DNA from: Kluyvera intermedia | Lineage (GTDB): Bacteria > Pseudomonadota > Gammaproteobacteria > Enterobacterales > Enterobacteriaceae | Assembly (NCBI RefSeq): GCF_034424175.1 | Contig: NZ_CP139986.1 | Coordinates: 3,100,001-3,164,000 of the forward strand | DNA length: 64,000 nt | Direction of reading: 5' to 3' | Part shown: positions 23,934 to 32,879 of the stretch, one piece after another | Layout of the letters: each line of letters opens with the position of its first letter | How positions within the stretch are numbered: the first letter of the stretch is position 1 | Position numbers and translations under genes: made by a program | Notes under the pieces: model-generated | The model's database searches: none | Seen by the model: only the letters and a program-made list of their open reading frames with translations | Told to the model about the DNA's origin: nothing

Positions 23934-25652
23934 ATGAAACAGACCGTAGCCAACTACATTGCCAAAACCCTCGAGCAAGCCGGAGTGAAGCGAATCTGGG
24001 GTGTGACGGGAGATTCTCTTAACGGACTCTCCGACAGCCTGAACCGGATGGGCACCATTGAATGGATGCCAACGCGTCATGAGGAAGTCGCCGCGTTTGC
24101 TGCCGGAGCGGAAGCGCATCTGACCGGCGAGCTGGCGGTGTGCGCGGGTTCTTGCGGGCCGGGAAACCTGCACCTCATCAACGGGCTGTTCGACTGTCAC
24201 CGCAACCATGTCCCGGTGGTGGCGATTGCCGCGCATATTCCGTCGAGTGAAATCGGCAGCGGTTATTTTCAGGAAACACATCCACAAGAGTTGTTCCGCG
24301 AATGCAGCCACTATTGCGAGCTGGTGTCATCCCCAGAGCAAATTCCTCAGGTACTGGCTATCGCCATGCGTAAAGCGGTGTTGAACCGTGGCGTGTCGGT
24401 GGTGGTGTTACCGGGCGACGTGGCGCTGAAGGCCGCGCCGGAAAGCGCCAGTACCCATTGGTATCCTGCGCCGCAGCCGGTGGTCACGCCAAATGAAGAT
24501 GAGCTGAAAAAATTAGCGCAGCTGCTGCGTTATTCCAGCAATATCGCGCTAATGTGCGGCAGCGGTTGTGCCGGGGCGCATAAAGAATTAGTGGAATTCG
24601 CCGGCAAGTTGAAATCGCCCATCATTCACGCACTGCGCGGGAAAGAACACGTTGAGTACGATAACCCGTATGACGTAGGCATGACGGGGCTTATCGGTTT
24701 CTCCAGCGGTTTCCACGCCATGATGAATGCAGACACGCTGATCTTACTCGGCACCCAATTCCCGTATCGCCCGTTCTATCCGACGGACGCTAAAATTATC
24801 CAGATTGATATCAACCCCGCCAGCATCGGCGCGCACAGCAAAGTGGATATGGCGCTGATTGGCGACATTAAATCCACCCTCACCGCCCTGCTGCCACATT
24901 TGGAAGAAAAAACCGATCGTAAGTTCCTCGATAAAGCGCTCAGTGATTATCGCGACGCGCGTAAAGGGCTGGATGATCTGGCAAAACCGAGCGATAAGGC
25001 CATCCACCCGCAGTATCTGGCGCAGCAAATCAGCCATTTTGCCGATGAAGATGCCATCTTCACCTGCGATGTCGGCACGCCAACCGTGTGGGCCGCGCGC
25101 TATTTAAAAATGAATGGTAAACGCCGCCTGATTGGCTCATTTACCCACGGTTCAATGGCCAACGCCATGCCGCAGGCGCTGGGCGCACAGGCCACCGCTC
25201 CGGAGCGTCAGGTGGTGGCGATGTGCGGCGACGGTGGCTTTAGTATGCTGATGGGCGATTTTTTGTCGGTGGCGCAAATGAAGCTGCCGGTGAAAATCAT
25301 CGTCTTTAACAACAGCGTGCTGGGCTTTGTGGCGATGGAGATGAAAGCCGGTGGCTATCTGACCGACGGCACCGAACTGCACGACACCAATTTTGCCCGC
25401 ATCGCCGAAGCCTGCGGCATTACCGGTATTCGTGTAGAGAAATCGGCGGACGTGGATGAAGCGCTACAGCGCGCCTTTAGTATCGACGGGCCGGTGCTGG
25501 TCGACGTCGTGGTGGCGAAAGAAGAACTCGCCATGCCGCCGCAGATAAAACTGGAGCAGGCCAAAGGGTTTAGCCTGTATATGCTGCGCGCGATTATCAA
25601 CGGGCGCGGTGATGAAGTCATTGAGCTAGCGAAAACCAACTGGCTGAGGTAA
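23934..25652 (+). CDS. poxB: Pyruvate dehydrogenase (quinone) PoxB
   Basis: PoxB is the peripheral-membrane, ThDP- and FAD-dependent enzyme that decarboxylates pyruvate to acetate and CO2 and reduces ubiquinone, mainly in stationary phase. The 572 residues match K-12 in length. Visible are the ThDP-fold Glu in THHEEVAAFA-like TRHEEVAAFA, the GDGGFSMLMGDFLSVAQMK ThDP/Mg motif with Asn in NNSVLGFV, and the C-terminal lipid-binding membrane helix (GFSLYMLRAIINGRGDEVIE). The start follows AGGAGATGGAAAACC. ltaE follows after 37 nt, then ybjT and ybjS. Confidence 0.97.
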   Translation: MKQTVANYIAKTLEQAGVKRIWGVTGDSLNGLSDSLNRMGTIEWMPTRHEEVAAFAAGAEAHLTGELAVCAGSCGPGNLHLINGLFDCHRNHVPVVAIAAHIPSSEIGSGYFQETHPQELFRECSHYCELVSSPEQIPQVLAIAMRKAVLNRGVSVVVLPGDVALKAAPESASTHWYPAPQPVVTPNEDELKKLAQLLRYSSNIALMCGSGCAGAHKELVEFAGKLKSPIIHALRGKEHVEYDNPYDVGMTGLIGFSSGFHAMMNADTLILLGTQFPYRPFYPTDAKIIQIDINPASIGAHSKVDMALIGDIKSTLTALLPHLEEKTDRKFLDKALSDYRDARKGLDDLAKPSDKAIHPQYLAQQISHFADEDAIFTCDVGTPTVWAARYLKMNGKRRLIGSFTHGSMANAMPQALGAQATAPERQVVAMCGDGGFSMLMGDFLSVAQMKLPVKIIVFNNSVLGFVAMEMKAGGYLTDGTELHDTNFARIAEACGITGIRVEKSADVDEALQRAFSIDGPVLVDVVVAKEELAMPPQIKLEQAKGFSLYMLRAIINGRGDEVIELAKTNWLR

Positions 25653-25689
25653 AAATGAAGGCATTATTCTGAGTTTAAAAGGAAATGCC

Positions 25690-26691
25690 GTGATTGATTT
25701 ACGCAGTGATACCGTAACCCGTCCGACGCGCGCCATGCTTGATGAGATGGTAGCCGCGCCGGTCGGCGACGATGTGTATGGCGATGACCCGACCGTTAAC
25801 GCCCTTCAGCAGTACGCGGCCGAGTTGTCAGGCAAGGAAGCCGCACTGTTCCTGCCGACTGGCACCCAGGCCAACCTGGTGGCGCTGCTCAGTCACTGCG
25901 AGCGCGGCGAAGAGTATATTGTCGGCCAGGGCGCGCATAACTATCTGTACGAAGCAGGCGGCGCGGCGGTGCTGGGCAGCATTCAGCCACAGCCGATTGA
26001 TGCAGCGTCTGACGGCACTCTGCCGCTGGATAAAGTCGCGGCCAAAATCAAAGCCGATGATATTCACTTCGCCCGCACCAAACTGCTGAGCATCGAAAAC
26101 ACCCATAATGGCAAAGTACTGCCACAGGCGTATCTGAAAGAAGCGTGGGACTTTACCCGCGAGCGTGGGCTGGCGCTGCATGTCGACGGCGCGCGCATTT
26201 TCAACGCCCTGGTAAGCTACGGCTGCGAGCTCAAAGAGATCACTCAATACTGCGATTCCTTCACTATCTGCCTCTCCAAAGGGTTAGGCACGCCGGTGGG
26301 TTCGCTGCTGGTTGGTAATCAGGATTACATCAAACGCGCTAACCGCTGGCGTAAAATGACCGGCGGCGGTATGCGTCAGGCCGGGTTCCTCGCGGCAGCT
26401 GGGCTGTACGCGCTGAAAAATAACGTCGCGCGTTTGCAAGACGATCACGACAACGCCGCCTGGCTTGCCGAACAGCTGCGCGAGATTGGCGCGGATGTGA
26501 TGCGTCACGACACCAATATGCTGTTTGTGCGCGTCGGTGACGCGAACGCCAGCGTGCTGGGCGCGTTTATGCAGGAGCGCGGCGTGCTGATTAACGCCTC
26601 GCCGGTAGTGCGCCTGGTAACGCATTTAGACGTCAATCGTCAGCAATTAGCTGAGGTTGTCGGTCACTGGAAAGCCTTTTTAGCCCGTTAA
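25690..26691 (+). CDS. ltaE: Low-specificity L-threonine aldolase
   Basis: LtaE is a PLP enzyme splitting L-threonine and L-allo-threonine to glycine and acetaldehyde. The 333-residue protein equals K-12. Lys197 in FTICLSKGLGTPVG binds PLP, and LHVDGARIFNA holds the Asp that contacts the pyridine nitrogen. The start is GTG at 25690, behind AAAAGGAAATGCC, giving the conserved MIDLRSDTVTRP. It is probably co-transcribed with poxB upstream and ybjT, 10 nt downstream. Confidence 0.97.
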   Translation: MIDLRSDTVTRPTRAMLDEMVAAPVGDDVYGDDPTVNALQQYAAELSGKEAALFLPTGTQANLVALLSHCERGEEYIVGQGAHNYLYEAGGAAVLGSIQPQPIDAASDGTLPLDKVAAKIKADDIHFARTKLLSIENTHNGKVLPQAYLKEAWDFTRERGLALHVDGARIFNALVSYGCELKEITQYCDSFTICLSKGLGTPVGSLLVGNQDYIKRANRWRKMTGGGMRQAGFLAAAGLYALKNNVARLQDDHDNAAWLAEQLREIGADVMRHDTNMLFVRVGDANASVLGAFMQERGVLINASPVVRLVTHLDVNRQQLAEVVGHWKAFLAR

Positions 26692-26701
26692 GGAGTTCGG
26701 C

Positions 26702-28147
26702 GTGTCACAGACGATTTTGGTTTTTGGGGCCAGCGGCTATATCGGCCAGCATCTGGTCACGGAATTAAGCCAGCGCGGGTATACCGTGCGGGCGGTGGCA
26801 CGTCGTATTGACCGGCTGCAAAAATTACAGTTGCCGGGAGTCACTTGCCATTCGGTTGATCTGGAGAAAAACCGTGATTTTTCGGCGCTGCTCGACGGCG
26901 TTGATACCGTTTATTATCTGGTACACGGCATGGGTGAAAGCAAAGACTTTATCGCCCACGAACGCCGGGTGGCAGAGAACGTGCGCGACGCGCTGCGCCA
27001 GACTCAGGTGAAACAGCTGATTTTCTTAAGTTCGCTTCAGGCTCCTGAGCATGAACAGTCTGCACACCTGCGCGCCCGTCAATTGACCGGCGATATCCTG
27101 CGCGAAGCAGGGATTCCGGTCAGCGAACTGCGCGCAGGAATTATCGTCGGTGCCGGTTCTGCGGCGTTTGAGGTGATGCGCGATATGGTTTACAACCTGC
27201 CGGTGCTGACGCCGCCGCGCTGGGTGCGCTCGCGCACTACGCCGATTGCGCTGGAAAACCTGCTGGTGTATTTGGTGGAGTTGCTCAATCACCCCGCCTC
27301 TGAGCATCGCGTGTTTGAAGCCGCCGGGCCGCAAGAGTTAACCTATCAACAACAGTTTGAACACTTTATGGCGGTCAGCGGTCGTCACCGATTGCTGATC
27401 CCCATTCCCTTCCCTACCAGTTGGATCTCGGTGTGGTTTTTAAACGTGATTACGTCCGTACCACCGACGATCGCCAAAGCGCTGATCCAGGGGTTGAAGC
27501 ACGATCTACTGGCAGACGATCGGGCGCTTCGCGCGTTGATCCCGCAAACCTTGATCCCCTTCGATGAAGCGGTACGCCGTACGCTGGAGGAGGAGAAAAA
27601 GCTCGCCAACTCCAGCGACTGGGGTTACGACGCGCAGGCGTTTGCCCGCTGGCGTCCAGAGTATGGATTTTTCGCCAAACAGGCCGGATTCACGATAAAA
27701 ACGTCAGCAAGCCTGTCGGCGCTGTGGAAAGTGGTGAACCGCCTCGGCGGCAAAAAAGAGGGCTACTTCTTCGGCAATGCGCTGTGGAAGACGCGTGCGG
27801 CCATGGATCTGCTGATTGGTCATAAACTGGCAAAAGGCCGCCCAGAACATGCACTGTTGCAGACCGGCGATAGCGTCGATAGCTGGAAGGTGATTATCGT
27901 TGAGCCGGAAAAAGCGCTAACCTTACTGTTCGGGATGAAAGCACCGGGTCTTGGGCGTCTGAGTTTCACGATGGTCGATAAAGGCACACATCGTGAACTC
28001 GACGTTCGCGCCTGGTGGCATCCGCACGGTATGCCAGGCTTAATGTACTGGTTGTTGATGATTCCGGCCCATCTGTTTATCTTCCGCGGGATGGCCCGGC
28101 AGATCGCCCGTTTAGCAGAAGAAGAGACAGGAAAAAGTGCGCTTTAG
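26702..28147 (+). CDS. ybjT: NAD(P)-binding SDR-like protein with DUF2867 domain, YbjT
   Basis: A 481-residue protein with an N-terminal extended-SDR Rossmann fold (ILVFGASGYIGQHLVTELSQ, then VYYLVHGMGESKDF and LIFLSSLQAP) and a C-terminal DUF2867 domain (about 330-470, ending WHPHGMPGLMYWLLMIPAHL and a hydrophobic FIFRG segment). Function is unproven. It starts with GTG behind AAGGAG, 10 nt after ltaE, and is slightly longer than K-12 YbjT (476). The order poxB-ltaE-ybjT-ybjS is conserved. Confidence 0.93.
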   Translation: MSQTILVFGASGYIGQHLVTELSQRGYTVRAVARRIDRLQKLQLPGVTCHSVDLEKNRDFSALLDGVDTVYYLVHGMGESKDFIAHERRVAENVRDALRQTQVKQLIFLSSLQAPEHEQSAHLRARQLTGDILREAGIPVSELRAGIIVGAGSAAFEVMRDMVYNLPVLTPPRWVRSRTTPIALENLLVYLVELLNHPASEHRVFEAAGPQELTYQQQFEHFMAVSGRHRLLIPIPFPTSWISVWFLNVITSVPPTIAKALIQGLKHDLLADDRALRALIPQTLIPFDEAVRRTLEEEKKLANSSDWGYDAQAFARWRPEYGFFAKQAGFTIKTSASLSALWKVVNRLGGKKEGYFFGNALWKTRAAMDLLIGHKLAKGRPEHALLQTGDSVDSWKVIIVEPEKALTLLFGMKAPGLGRLSFTMVDKGTHRELDVRAWWHPHGMPGLMYWLLMIPAHLFIFRGMARQIARLAEEETGKSAL

Positions 28148-28234
28148 CCCTTTTTTGTCTTAGTTTCCCATTGCATACGAGTGAAATAAACGGAAGAATG
28201 CGCACGAAACTCTTTTTTATCACTGTGGATTATT

Positions 28235-29248
28235 ATGAAGGTACTGGTCACCGGCGCCACCAGCGGTTTAGGCAGAAATGCAGTTGAATATCTGCGTAAC
28301 AAGGGCATTAGCGTCAGAGCGAGTGGTCGCAATGAAGCGATGGGCAAACTGCTGGAGAAAATGGGCGCTGAATTTGTCCATGCTGACCTGACCGAGTTAG
28401 TCTCTTCTCAGGCCAAAGTGATGCTGGCGGGTGTCGATACCCTGTGGCATTGCTCAAGCTTTACCTCGCCGTGGGGTACACAGGCGGCGTTTGATTTAGC
28501 CAACGTCCGCGCCACCCGCCGTCTGGGTGAATGGGCTGTGGCTTGGGGCGTGCGTAACTTTATCCATATTTCCTCGCCGTCGCTGTACTTCGATTACCAC
28601 CACCACCGTGATATTCAAGAAGATTTCCGCCCGCACCGTTTCGCCAACGAATTCGCCCGCAGCAAAGCCGCCAGCGAAGAGGTGATTCAACTGCTGGCAC
28701 AGGCCAACCCCAACACCCGCTTTACCATTTTGCGTCCGCAGAGCGTTTTCGGCCCGCACGATAAAGTCTTTATTCCGCGTCTGGCGCAGATGATGCACCA
28801 CTATGGCAGCGTGCTGTTACCGCGCGGCGGCCATGCAATGGTCGATATGACCTATTACGAGAATGCCGTACACGCGATGTGGCTCGCCAGCCAGCCGCGC
28901 TGTGACGATCTGCCGTCTGGTCGTGCCTACAACATCACCAACGGTGAACCGCGCACGCTGCGCAGCATTGTGGAGCGTTTGATTGACGAGCTGGATATTG
29001 CCTGCCGAATTCGTTCGGTGCCTTATCCGATGCTGGATATGATTGCGCGTAGCATGGAGCGTTTTGGCGATAAGAAAGCCAAAGAGCCATCGCTGACCCA
29101 CTACGGCGTATCAAAGCTCAACTTTGACTTTACGCTGGACATCAGCCGCGCCCGTGAAGAACTGGGCTACGAGCCTATCGTGTCGCTCGACGACGGTATT
29201 GTGCGTACCGCCGCCTGGCTTGAAGATCACGGGAAGTTACCCCGCTAG
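28235..29248 (+). CDS. ybjS: NAD(P)-dependent epimerase/SDR-family protein YbjS
   Basis: A 337-residue extended short-chain dehydrogenase. It has the N-terminal GATSGLGRNAVEYL Rossmann motif (7-20), the active-site Ser-Tyr-Lys arrangement in ISSPSLYFDYHH and FARSKAASEE, and the ILRPQSVFGPHD block typical of 3-beta-hydroxysteroid/UDP-sugar epimerase relatives. Physiological substrate unknown. It starts at an ATG behind GTGGA, 87 nt after ybjT, and ends 2 nt from the convergent amiD stop. Confidence 0.93.
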   Translation: MKVLVTGATSGLGRNAVEYLRNKGISVRASGRNEAMGKLLEKMGAEFVHADLTELVSSQAKVMLAGVDTLWHCSSFTSPWGTQAAFDLANVRATRRLGEWAVAWGVRNFIHISSPSLYFDYHHHRDIQEDFRPHRFANEFARSKAASEEVIQLLAQANPNTRFTILRPQSVFGPHDKVFIPRLAQMMHHYGSVLLPRGGHAMVDMTYYENAVHAMWLASQPRCDDLPSGRAYNITNGEPRTLRSIVERLIDELDIACRIRSVPYPMLDMIARSMERFGDKKAKEPSLTHYGVSKLNFDFTLDISRAREELGYEPIVSLDDGIVRTAAWLEDHGKLPR

Positions 29249-29250
29249 TC

Positions 29251-30087
29251 TTAACCCTGACCGTATTTTTCCAGTAGCGCTTCCGCAATAGCCTGACTTT
29301 CGGCGTCAGCCACGCCATCCCAGCGCGTCGGACGGAAGTGCATCTGGAAGGCAGCGATCACCCTGATCTGCTGCATGCGGGTCATCCCCGGTTTCACCTC
29401 GTAACCATAACGCGCTAACAGGTCGAGCAGATTGTTTGTTGAGACCGGTGCGTTTGGTGCGCGTCCGTTGAGATAAAATGCCACTCGATTCTCATTTGGC
29501 CATGCACCGATCCCTTGCTGTGCCAGCGACTGCCATGGGAACAGTGGGCCGGGATCGTCTTTGCGCTGCGGCGCAACGTCAGAGTGCGCCAACACATTTT
29601 GCGGCGGAATGTTGTAACGTTTGATGATGTCTTTGGCCAGCGGGATCAGCGCCTGAATTTGCGCCGGTTCAAATGGCGTAAAGAACTTGGTGCCTTCCGA
29701 TTTTTGCCAGCCTTTATTCTCAAGCTCAATACCAATCGAGGTATCGTTGATGCGCGTGGCACCACGCCAGAAGCTGACGCCCGCATGCCAGGCCAGTTCA
29801 GACTCCGGCACAAGCTGCCAGATGCGCGGTTTACCATGGGTCAGCGGCGGCACGGCGGGGATCAGATAATGCACGCTAACCTGATCGCCGGTCAGCGTGG
29901 TAAGTGACACATCAAAATCATCGGCGGTGTAGTGCAACACCAGGATTTTGACCCGTGGATAAGCCGCAGGTGCCGAACGACTGGTATCCAGCACATAGCC
30001 CGGTTTCTCAACGGTCGCTTTTTTATCTTCCCCGGCACACCCTGCCAGCAACACCGCCAGCATCAAAACCGTCAGAAAACGTTTCAT
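29251..30087 (-). CDS. amiD: N-acetylmuramoyl-L-alanine amidase AmiD, lipoprotein
   Basis: AmiD is a zinc amidase of the outer membrane (inner face) that cleaves the MurNAc-L-Ala bond, including anhydro-muropeptides. The lipobox LLAGC at about 13-17 in a short signal peptide predicts lipidation at Cys17. Zinc ligands are in VLHYTADDF and LAHSDVAPQRKDDPGPLFPW; the C-terminal ~70 residues are a PG_binding_1 domain. At 278 residues it is two longer than K-12. Its start overlaps the ybjQ stop by 4 nt (ATGA). Confidence 0.96.
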   Translation of the reverse strand: MKRFLTVLMLAVLLAGCAGEDKKATVEKPGYVLDTSRSAPAAYPRVKILVLHYTADDFDVSLTTLTGDQVSVHYLIPAVPPLTHGKPRIWQLVPESELAWHAGVSFWRGATRINDTSIGIELENKGWQKSEGTKFFTPFEPAQIQALIPLAKDIIKRYNIPPQNVLAHSDVAPQRKDDPGPLFPWQSLAQQGIGAWPNENRVAFYLNGRAPNAPVSTNNLLDLLARYGYEVKPGMTRMQQIRVIAAFQMHFRPTRWDGVADAESQAIAEALLEKYGQG

Positions 30088-30407
30088 CGGCGCGTTTTAA
30101 CCGCCGTTCCGCTTACGCTCACCATCAGCATACTGCTGTCTTTACCCACCGTTTCATAGTCGATATCAATTCCGACAACGGCATCGGCACCCAGCGCTTT
30201 GGCCTGTTCGCCCAGCTCTTTAAACGCAATCTCGCGGGCTTTACGCAGCTCTTTTTCGTAAGCGCCAGAACGGCCACCGACGATGTCGCGGATACCGGCA
30301 AAAAAGTCGCGGAAAATATTCGCCCCAAGAATCGCTTCTCCGGTGACGACACCGCAATACTCGACAATAGACTGCCCTTCAAGGGTAGGTGTGGTGGAAA
30401 ATTGCAT
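30084..30407 (-). CDS. ybjQ: UPF0145/YbjQ family protein
   Basis: A 107-residue protein of the UPF0145 (DUF74) family. These proteins form pentamers and resemble heavy-metal-binding folds, but the role is unknown. Typical motifs are VEYCGVVTGEAILGANIFRD, RDIVGGRSGAYEKELRKARE and ALGADAVVGIDIDYETVG. The start follows AGGAG. It is the first gene of ybjQ-amiD, with 4-nt overlap, and diverges from ybjP. Confidence 0.94.
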   Translation of the reverse strand: MQFSTTPTLEGQSIVEYCGVVTGEAILGANIFRDFFAGIRDIVGGRSGAYEKELRKAREIAFKELGEQAKALGADAVVGIDIDYETVGKDSSMLMVSVSGTAVKTRR

Positions 30408-30570
30408 GACTAGCTCCTTCTTTAACGTTCAATACCTTAGCTCTCAGCGCTAAACACATTATCGGACCGATACGCTATGCTTGAAAAGGGATTACTCCAT
30501 TATCGTATACATTAATCGCCCCTTCTGCATGGCGCGATGAGTGTCGAGATTGCTAACAAGGAATCATTCT

Positions 30571-31086
30571 ATGCGTTACACCAACCTTGCCCTTATTCTT
30601 CCGGCTGCGCTGTTTTTAAGCGCGTGTACCACCGTTACCCCTGCCTATAAAGATATTGGCACGCGCAGCGGACAGTGCGTGGAAGGCGGCCCGGATACCG
30701 TGGCACAGAAGTTTTACAATGACCAGATCCAGCGCCGGACAAGCGATATTACCGCTCTGCGTCCGTATTTTAGCGATAGCCTGGCGAAGCTGCTTAACGA
30801 TAGCAGCCAGGACGCCAGCAAGCGTTCACTGATGCAGGCGGGTCTGTTCTCCAGCAGCGCAACCACACCAGACAGTGCTGACGTTGATAGCGCCTCTACC
30901 ATTCCCAATACCGATGCCCGCAATATTCCTCTGCGCGTGACGTTAAAACAGGGCACTCAAAGCTGGAAAGATGAAGTGTTGATGATCCGTGAAGGGCAAT
31001 GCTGGGCCGTCGACGACGTGCGTTATCTTGGCAACAATAGCCACGCACCGGCGGGGACTTTGCGTCAATCTCTCGAGAAACGTTAA
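30571..31086 (+). CDS. ybjP: DUF3828-like lipoprotein YbjP
   Basis: A 171-residue lipoprotein with signal peptide and lipobox LSAC (Cys19 or so, in MRYTNLALILPAALFLSACT). The mature part (CVEGGPDTVAQKFYNDQIQ, DARNIPLRVTLKQG, EVLMIREGQCWAVDDVRYLG) matches K-12 YbjP. In E. coli it has been linked to TolC-based efflux, which I recall but cannot test. I chose the ATG at 30571 behind AAGGAA, which starts at the signal peptide; a GTG ten codons upstream would add a non-signal stretch. Confidence 0.93.
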   Translation: MRYTNLALILPAALFLSACTTVTPAYKDIGTRSGQCVEGGPDTVAQKFYNDQIQRRTSDITALRPYFSDSLAKLLNDSSQDASKRSLMQAGLFSSSATTPDSADVDSASTIPNTDARNIPLRVTLKQGTQSWKDEVLMIREGQCWAVDDVRYLGNNSHAPAGTLRQSLEKR

Positions 31087-31126
31087 TAACGTGTTAAATA
31101 ATTCTGTCTAGCCGGTTATTCCGGCA

Positions 31127-31161
31127 AAATGTCTGGCATTCTCTTTAGAATGCCGACATTT
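31127..31161 (+). terminator. Long hairpin after ybjP
   Basis: AAATGTC-T-GGCATTCT (31127-31142) pairs with AGAATGCC-GACATTT (31147-31161), a 15-bp stem with one bulged T and a 4-nt loop. The tail GTTCCCC has few T, so it may terminate weakly or protect the mRNA end. It lies in the 309-bp gap between ybjP and artP, which otherwise holds only the artP control region. Confidence 0.65.
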
Positions 31162-31222
31162 GTTCCCCTCGCCTACCCCGCCCGTTATTTTGTGCTAACT
31201 TTAAAAGAAAAGTTGGTTTATA

Positions 31223-31261
31223 TTTAAGTTTTAACGCACAAATATTGCATAACTATTCTGT
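31223..31261 (+). promoter_or_regulatory. ArgR operator candidate upstream of artP
   Basis: Two 18-bp ARG-box candidates separated by 3 bp, at 31223-31240 (14/18 to WNTGAATWWWWATTCANW) and 31244-31261 (15/18; ATTGCATAACTATTCTGT). The pairing and spacing are those of ArgR operators. This predicts repression of artPIQM by ArgR with arginine. Confidence 0.5.
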
Positions 31262-31395
31262 CAAAGGTACTATTTGCGGCCTCTATTGCTGATAATAAAT
31301 CCATTATGGAGACCTTCAGCGGGAGACGGAATGCGGCAGCAGAGCTAGCACCTGGTCTTTCCAGGACGAAGACAACACATTCGTGACGGGTATCA

Positions 31396-32124
31396 ATGAG
31401 CATTAAATTAGACGGCATTAACTGCTTTTATGGCGCACATCAGGCGCTGTTCGACATCACGCTTCAATGCCCAGAGGGCGAGACGCTGGTGCTGCTTGGC
31501 CCAAGCGGCGCGGGTAAAAGCTCACTGCTGCGCGTGCTGAATCTGTTAGAGATGCCGAAATCCGGTATCCTGGCGATTGCGGGTAACCATTTTGATTTTG
31601 CTAAAACCCCGTCTGACAAAGCGATTCGCGAACTGCGTCAAAACGTGGGAATGGTCTTCCAGCAGTACAATCTCTGGCCTCACCTGACGGTGGTGCAGAA
31701 CCTTATTGAAGCGCCTTGCCGCGTGCTGGGCCTTAGCAAAGAACAAGCGATGGCGCGGGCGGAAAAACTGCTGGAGCGTTTACGCTTAAAACCGTACAGC
31801 GACCGCTATCCGCTGCATTTATCCGGTGGTCAGCAGCAGCGTGTGGCGATTGCCCGTGCGCTGATGATGGAGCCGCAGGTTCTGCTGTTTGATGAACCGA
31901 CCGCCGCGCTCGATCCAGAAATCACCGCCCAGATCGTCAGTATTATTCACGAGCTGGCAGAAACCAACATTACCCAGGTGATTGTCACTCACGAGGTGGA
32001 AGTGGCGCGCAAAACGGCCAGCCGCGTGGTGTACATGGAAAATGGTTATATCGTCGAACAAGGCGATGCAAGCTGCTTTAGCAGCCCACAGACAGACGCA
32101 TTCAGAAGTTATCTTTCTCACTGA
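31396..32124 (+). CDS. artP: Arginine ABC transporter ATP-binding protein ArtP
   Basis: ArtP is the ATPase of the Art arginine importer. The 242-residue protein has Walker A GPSGAGKSS (36-44), Q-loop QQYNLWPHLT, signature LSGGQQQRVAIARAL, Walker B VLLFDEPTAALDPE and the switch His in IVTHEVE. It starts artPIQM, whose following genes supply the binding protein and two permeases with gaps of 17, 6 and -1 nt. Confidence 0.97.
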   Translation: MSIKLDGINCFYGAHQALFDITLQCPEGETLVLLGPSGAGKSSLLRVLNLLEMPKSGILAIAGNHFDFAKTPSDKAIRELRQNVGMVFQQYNLWPHLTVVQNLIEAPCRVLGLSKEQAMARAEKLLERLRLKPYSDRYPLHLSGGQQQRVAIARALMMEPQVLLFDEPTAALDPEITAQIVSIIHELAETNITQVIVTHEVEVARKTASRVVYMENGYIVEQGDASCFSSPQTDAFRSYLSH

Positions 32125-32141
32125 GAATCAGGACAATGACG

Positions 32142-32873
32142 ATGAAAAAATTAGTGATCGCCGCGCTGCTCGCAAGCTTCAGCCTTACCGCTGGGGCTGC
32201 TCAAACCATCCGTTTCGCGACGGAAGCATCTTACCCTCCGTTCGAGTCTATTGATGCTAACAACCAGATCGTCGGCTTTGACGTGGATTTGGCAAACGCA
32301 CTGTGTAAAGAGATTGATGCCACCTGTACGTTCAGTAATCAGTCTTTCGACAGCCTGATCCCAAGCCTGAAATTCCGCCGCGTTGATGCGGTGATGGCCG
32401 GTATGGACATCACGCCTGAGCGCGAAAAGCAGGTTCTGTTCACCACCCCGTACTATGACAATTCTGCGCTGTTTGTTGGTGTGAAAGGCAAATTTACTGG
32501 CGTCGATCAGCTTAAAGGCAAAAAAGTCGGCGTGCAGAACGGCACCACGCACCAGAAATTCATCATGGATAAACACCCGGAAATCACCACCGTTCCTTAC
32601 GACAGCTATCAGAATGCGAAGCTAGATCTGCAAAACGGTCGTATTGATGGCGTATTTGGTGATACCGCCGTGGTCACCGAGTGGCTGACTGCTAACGACA
32701 AGCTGGCTGCCGTCGGCGATAAAGTCACCGATAAAGACTACTTTGGTACCGGCCTCGGCATTGCTGTCCGTCAGGGCAACACCGAGCTGCAGCAGAAATT
32801 CAACGCTGCGCTGGAAAAAGTGAAGAAAGATGGCACTTACCAAACCATCTACGCTAAATGGTTCCAGAAGTAA
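32142..32873 (+). CDS. artI: Arginine-type periplasmic binding protein ArtI
   Basis: A 243-residue periplasmic solute-binding protein with signal peptide MKKLVIAALLASFSLTAGAA. The SBP_bac_3 fold is visible: RFATEASYPPFESIDANNQI, GFDVDLANALC, RVDAVMAGMDITPEREKQ and the ligand-binding NGTTHQKFIMDKHP. In E. coli ArtI belongs to the Art importer, but its ligand specificity is less clear than that of ArtJ. I chose the second ATG (32142), nine nt after AGGA, over the one at 32136, which is only three nt away. It is a close paralogue of artJ. Confidence 0.95.
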   Translation: MKKLVIAALLASFSLTAGAAQTIRFATEASYPPFESIDANNQIVGFDVDLANALCKEIDATCTFSNQSFDSLIPSLKFRRVDAVMAGMDITPEREKQVLFTTPYYDNSALFVGVKGKFTGVDQLKGKKVGVQNGTTHQKFIMDKHPEITTVPYDSYQNAKLDLQNGRIDGVFGDTAVVTEWLTANDKLAAVGDKVTDKDYFGTGLGIAVRQGNTELQQKFNAALEKVKKDGTYQTIYAKWFQK

Positions 32874-32879
32874 GACTTG